A stretch of 64,000 nucleotides of DNA. Source: Rhabdothermincola sediminis. GTDB lineage: Bacteria; Actinomycetota; Acidimicrobiia; Acidimicrobiales; Acidimicrobilacustridaceae. The stretch covers positions 20,890 to 84,889 of the forward strand of contig NZ_JACFSZ010000016.1 in assembly GCF_014805525.1 (NCBI RefSeq). The letters are read 5' to 3'. Below are positions 63,323 through 64,000 of this stretch, piece by piece. The translations under genes were made by a program, and so were the position numbers. The notes under the pieces are model-generated. The model was not told the DNA's origin and ran no database searches. It saw only the letters and a program-made list of their open reading frames with translations. Every line of letters begins with the position of its first letter. Position 1 is the first letter of the stretch.

Positions 63323-64000
63323 CTACCCGCCGGGGACGGTGACGGTGCGGCAGCCGATGAGGGGGTTGGTGGTGCCGGTGGCTTGGTTGATGGCGTAGGC
63401 GCAGAGTTGGTGTTGGCCGGGGGGTAGGGAGCTGATGGTGGTCTGCCAGCCGTGGTTGGGGCCGTAGGCGGGGTAGGCGGCGGCGACGTCGGGTCGGGGG
63501 AGGTCGGCGGTGATCGCGGCTCGCCAGGTGCCGTTGAGGTAGAGGTGGATCTGGACGGGGTTGGTGGTGTCGGGGTCGATGGACCAGCCGCCGGTGGTGA
63601 TGGTGCCGGGCCCGCCGGTGGCGCTGTCGAGGCTGCCGAAGGGGTTGCCGCCGGGGACGGTGACGGTGCGGCAGCCGATGAGGGGGTTGGTGGTGCCGGT
63701 GGCTTGGTTGATGGCGTAGGCGCAGAGTTGGTGTTGGCCGGGGGGTAGGGAGCTGATGGTGGTCTGCCAGCCGTGGTTGGGGCCGTAGGCGGGGTAGGCG
63801 GCGGCGACGTCGGGTCGGGGGAGGTCGGCGGTGATCGCGGCTCGCCAGGTGCCGTTGAGGTAGAGGTGGATCTGGACGGGGTTGGTGGTGTCGGGGTCGA
63901 TGGACCAGCCGCCGGTGGTGATGGTGCCGGGCCCGCCGGTGGCGCTGTCGAGGCTGCCGAAGGGGTTGCCGCCGGGGACGGTGACGGTGCGGCAGCCGAT
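63323..64000 (-). CDS. Secreted protein of 107-residue repeats, C-terminal end (runs off the window)
   Basis: The frame is open from 64000 to TAG at 63323-63325. The repeat unit reads GSLDSATGGPGTITTGG, WSIDPDTTNPVQIHLY, LNGTWRAAITADLPRP, DVAAAYPAYGPNHGWQ, TTISSLPPGQHQLCAY and AINQATGTTNPLIGCR in order; the two cysteines probably form a disulfide. The unit looks like a beta-sandwich module often found at the end of actinobacterial cell-wall amidases and peptidases. The catalytic part must lie outside the window. The last copy ends VTVPGG and stop, so there is no anchor. Confidence 0.8.
   Translation of the reverse strand: MGCRTVTVPGGNPFGSLDSATGGPGTITTGGWSIDPDTTNPVQIHLYLNGTWRAAITADLPRPDVAAAYPAYGPNHGWQTTISSLPPGQHQLCAYAINQATGTTNPLIGCRTVTVPGGNPFGSLDSATGGPGTITTGGWSIDPDTTNPVQIHLYLNGTWRAAITADLPRPDVAAAYPAYGPNHGWQTTISSLPPGQHQLCAYAINQATGTTNPLIGCRTVTVPGG
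63330..64000 (-). repeat. Tandem 321-bp repeats, identical in the visible copies
   Basis: 63330-63650 and 63651-63971 read the same base for base, and a third copy begins at 63972. The period of 321 bases is 107 codons, so the reading frame is kept. More copies may lie beyond the window. Confidence 0.92.

Overview
The window is very GC-rich, and its translated genes and gene order point to an actinobacterium. The best guess is the class Acidimicrobiia, inferred from gene order and protein character rather than from any marker gene search. Nothing looks like a prophage, plasmid or genomic island. This is a chromosomal core region carrying about 60 protein genes, one tRNA, one tmRNA and several strong regulatory signals.

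Region 1 (1-14.5 kb) is a cell-envelope polysaccharide locus. It holds two family 2 glycosyltransferases, a fragment of a family 4 glycosyltransferase, a large GT-C-like membrane protein, DUF5719, a membrane thioredoxin-like protein, phosphomannomutase ManB, a Trm112 protein and a phosphoglucose/phosphomannose isomerase. FtsH and a DUF3499 protein are embedded in it. The order resembles the mycobacterial manB neighbourhood. Region 2 (14.5-25.8 kb) runs ahcY, a short-chain dehydrogenase, a ComF-like gene, two small regulators, secA, prfB, ftsE, ftsX and an M23 peptidase: methyl cycle, protein export, translation termination and division. Region 3 (25.8-41 kb) is a mix of metabolic and membrane genes. 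It includes a crotonase, RDD, AI-2E-type and Bax-inhibitor proteins, thioredoxin, YqgE, a GH94-like protein, an M50 protease, an FMN glutamate-synthase-like protein and a persulfide dioxygenase-rhodanese.

Region 4 (41-51 kb) has sbcCD, tmRNA (ssrA), a giant secreted Calx-beta protein and smpB. Region 5 (51-56 kb) follows the order of the Mycobacterium tuberculosis cluster Rv1334-Rv1341 (mec, cysM, murI, metallo-beta-lactamase, rph, rdgB), but cysO is missing from between mec and cysM. Region 6 (56-64 kb) has a CstR-like regulator, two PLP enzymes acting on D-amino acids, a CPBP protease, tRNA-Leu, clpP, rpe, a TrmA-like methyltransferase, a frameshifted ECF sigma factor and the end of a secreted protein built from identical 107-residue repeats.

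Two threads tie the window together. First, three scattered genes share a TACCC-N4-GGGTA operator at their promoters: a thioredoxin, the persulfide dioxygenase-rhodanese and the CstR-like repressor. The repressor has the two-cysteine, no-histidine signature of persulfide sensors, so this looks like a sulfide/persulfide stress regulon. Second, more than twenty genes carry a TAnnnT -10 box only 6-10 bases before the start codon and have no Shine-Dalgarno sequence. This suggests widespread leaderless transcription, with one 24-bp divergent promoter in which two -10 boxes share a TA.
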